Source of the DNA: Oceanimonas doudoroffii
GTDB lineage: Bacteria; Pseudomonadota; Gammaproteobacteria; Enterobacterales; Aeromonadaceae
Assembly (NCBI RefSeq): GCF_002242685.1
Contig: NZ_NBIM01000001.1
Location: 930,001-994,000 of the forward strand
Direction: 5' to 3'
DNA: 64,000 nt
The position numbers and the translations under genes are program-made. Under the pieces are notes generated by a model. That model worked only from the letters and a program-made list of their open reading frames with translations, did no database searches and was not told the DNA's origin. Positions 63,794 to 64,000 of this stretch are shown here, piece after piece. Each line of letters starts with the position of its first letter. Positions within the stretch are counted from its first letter, which is position 1.

Positions 63794-63903
63794 GACCACT
63801 CCGGACAAGGGTTGTTAAAGATTCCATTCTACTTTATCCCTTCCCGGTCTCAAGGGCCGCGACCGATTAATTGCCGCCGGTGGTATCCGTACAAAAGCTG
63901 TTG

Positions 63904-63933
63904 TTGTTTAGCCGGCGCGCTAACTGTTACACT
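63904..63933 (+). promoter_or_regulatory. Candidate promoter for the gene at the window end
   Basis: TTGTTT (63904-63909), an 18-base spacer and TACACT (63928-63933) with an extended TG, 28 bases before the last ATG. Confidence 0.4.
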
Positions 63934-63961
63934 CCCGTCAGCAATTTAGCGAAGGGCGACT

Positions 63962-64000
63962 ATGCTGATAGCGGTCGTCATCGTCACCAATAATAAGCAA
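63962..64000 (+). CDS. Start of a gene cut by the window end
   Basis: ATG at 63962 follows GAAGGGCG and opens MLIAVVIVTNNKQ, which runs off the window. The hydrophobic start suggests a membrane or secreted product. Too short to identify. Confidence 0.4.
   Translation, partial: MLIAVVIVTNNKQ

Noticed and set aside
1-64000. CRISPR arrays, intact insertion sequences, rRNA genes and phage structural genes
   Set aside because: No regularly spaced repeats, no transposase with terminal inverted repeats and no rRNA sequence seen on either strand; the only mobile trace is the integrase stub.

Overview
The window is a GC-rich (about 60% by eye) stretch of a gammaproteobacterial chromosome. The synteny yfcL, NAD-kinase-like gene, epmC, aroC, prmB, divergent smrB, together with ytfK, sixA, TIGR02808, TIGR02647, DUF2982, rnt, grxD and AttEFGH-type genes, fits Aeromonadales or close relatives (Oceanimonas, Zobellella, Oceanisphaera). 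The genus is an inference. About 60 genes can be supported. I see no CRISPR array, no intact insertion sequence and no rRNA.

Layout. 0.1-9.4 kb: a YbaK-type deacylase, a small secreted peptide, a DJ-1/PfpI protein, then a copper-resistance locus. In that locus a histidine kinase (+) and its likely response regulator (+) flank an opposing operon for multicopper oxidase CopA, CopB, a cupredoxin and a cytochrome c. A perfect CusR/CopR-type operator lies between copA and the regulator. 9.5-17.1 kb: a MscS channel, an HTTM/DCC pair, an MFS carrier and gamma-glutamyltransferase. 17.3-19.6 kb: a TPP riboswitch upstream of a TonB-dependent receptor, predicted to import thiamine or a precursor. 19.6-25.9 kb: an Att-type ABC exporter operon and a DMT carrier divergent from a LysR regulator. 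26.1 kb: the 4.5S SRP RNA. 26.4-31.0 kb: sulfate uptake and activation (SLC13 permease, cysD, cysNC fusion). 31.2-36.7 kb: the conserved aroC/prmB/epmC/smrB block, ytfK and sixA. 36.9-37.4 kb: two tiny membrane-protein genes with a highly structured 3' UTR. 37.6-46.7 kb: YeiH, UspA, NfsA, DUF2982, LysR, an acyl-CoA ligase and a large MASE3-PAS-GGDEF-EAL protein with a degenerate GGDEF motif.

46.8-52.7 kb is visibly more AT-rich and looks acquired. It ends at a truncated tyrosine-integrase gene lying against tRNA-Ser(GGA). It carries a short MetE-like protein with its DUF1852 partner (the MesD/MesX type of folate-independent methionine synthase), a MetR-like LysR regulator, a LysE-type exporter and an AraC regulator. 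Perfect MetR boxes (TGAA-N5-TTCA) lie upstream of both mesX and metR. This is the most interesting unit in the window: a compact, self-regulated methionine-synthesis island.

53-64 kb is ordinary chromosome: RNase T, a ChrR-like cupin, ModF, TIGR02647, a zinc-ribbon membrane protein, a 2-Cys peroxiredoxin, a Na+/H+-antiporter-family protein, a LysR gene divergent from aguBA (agmatine to putrescine), SolA and the monothiol glutaredoxin GrxD. The window ends inside the first codons of another gene.
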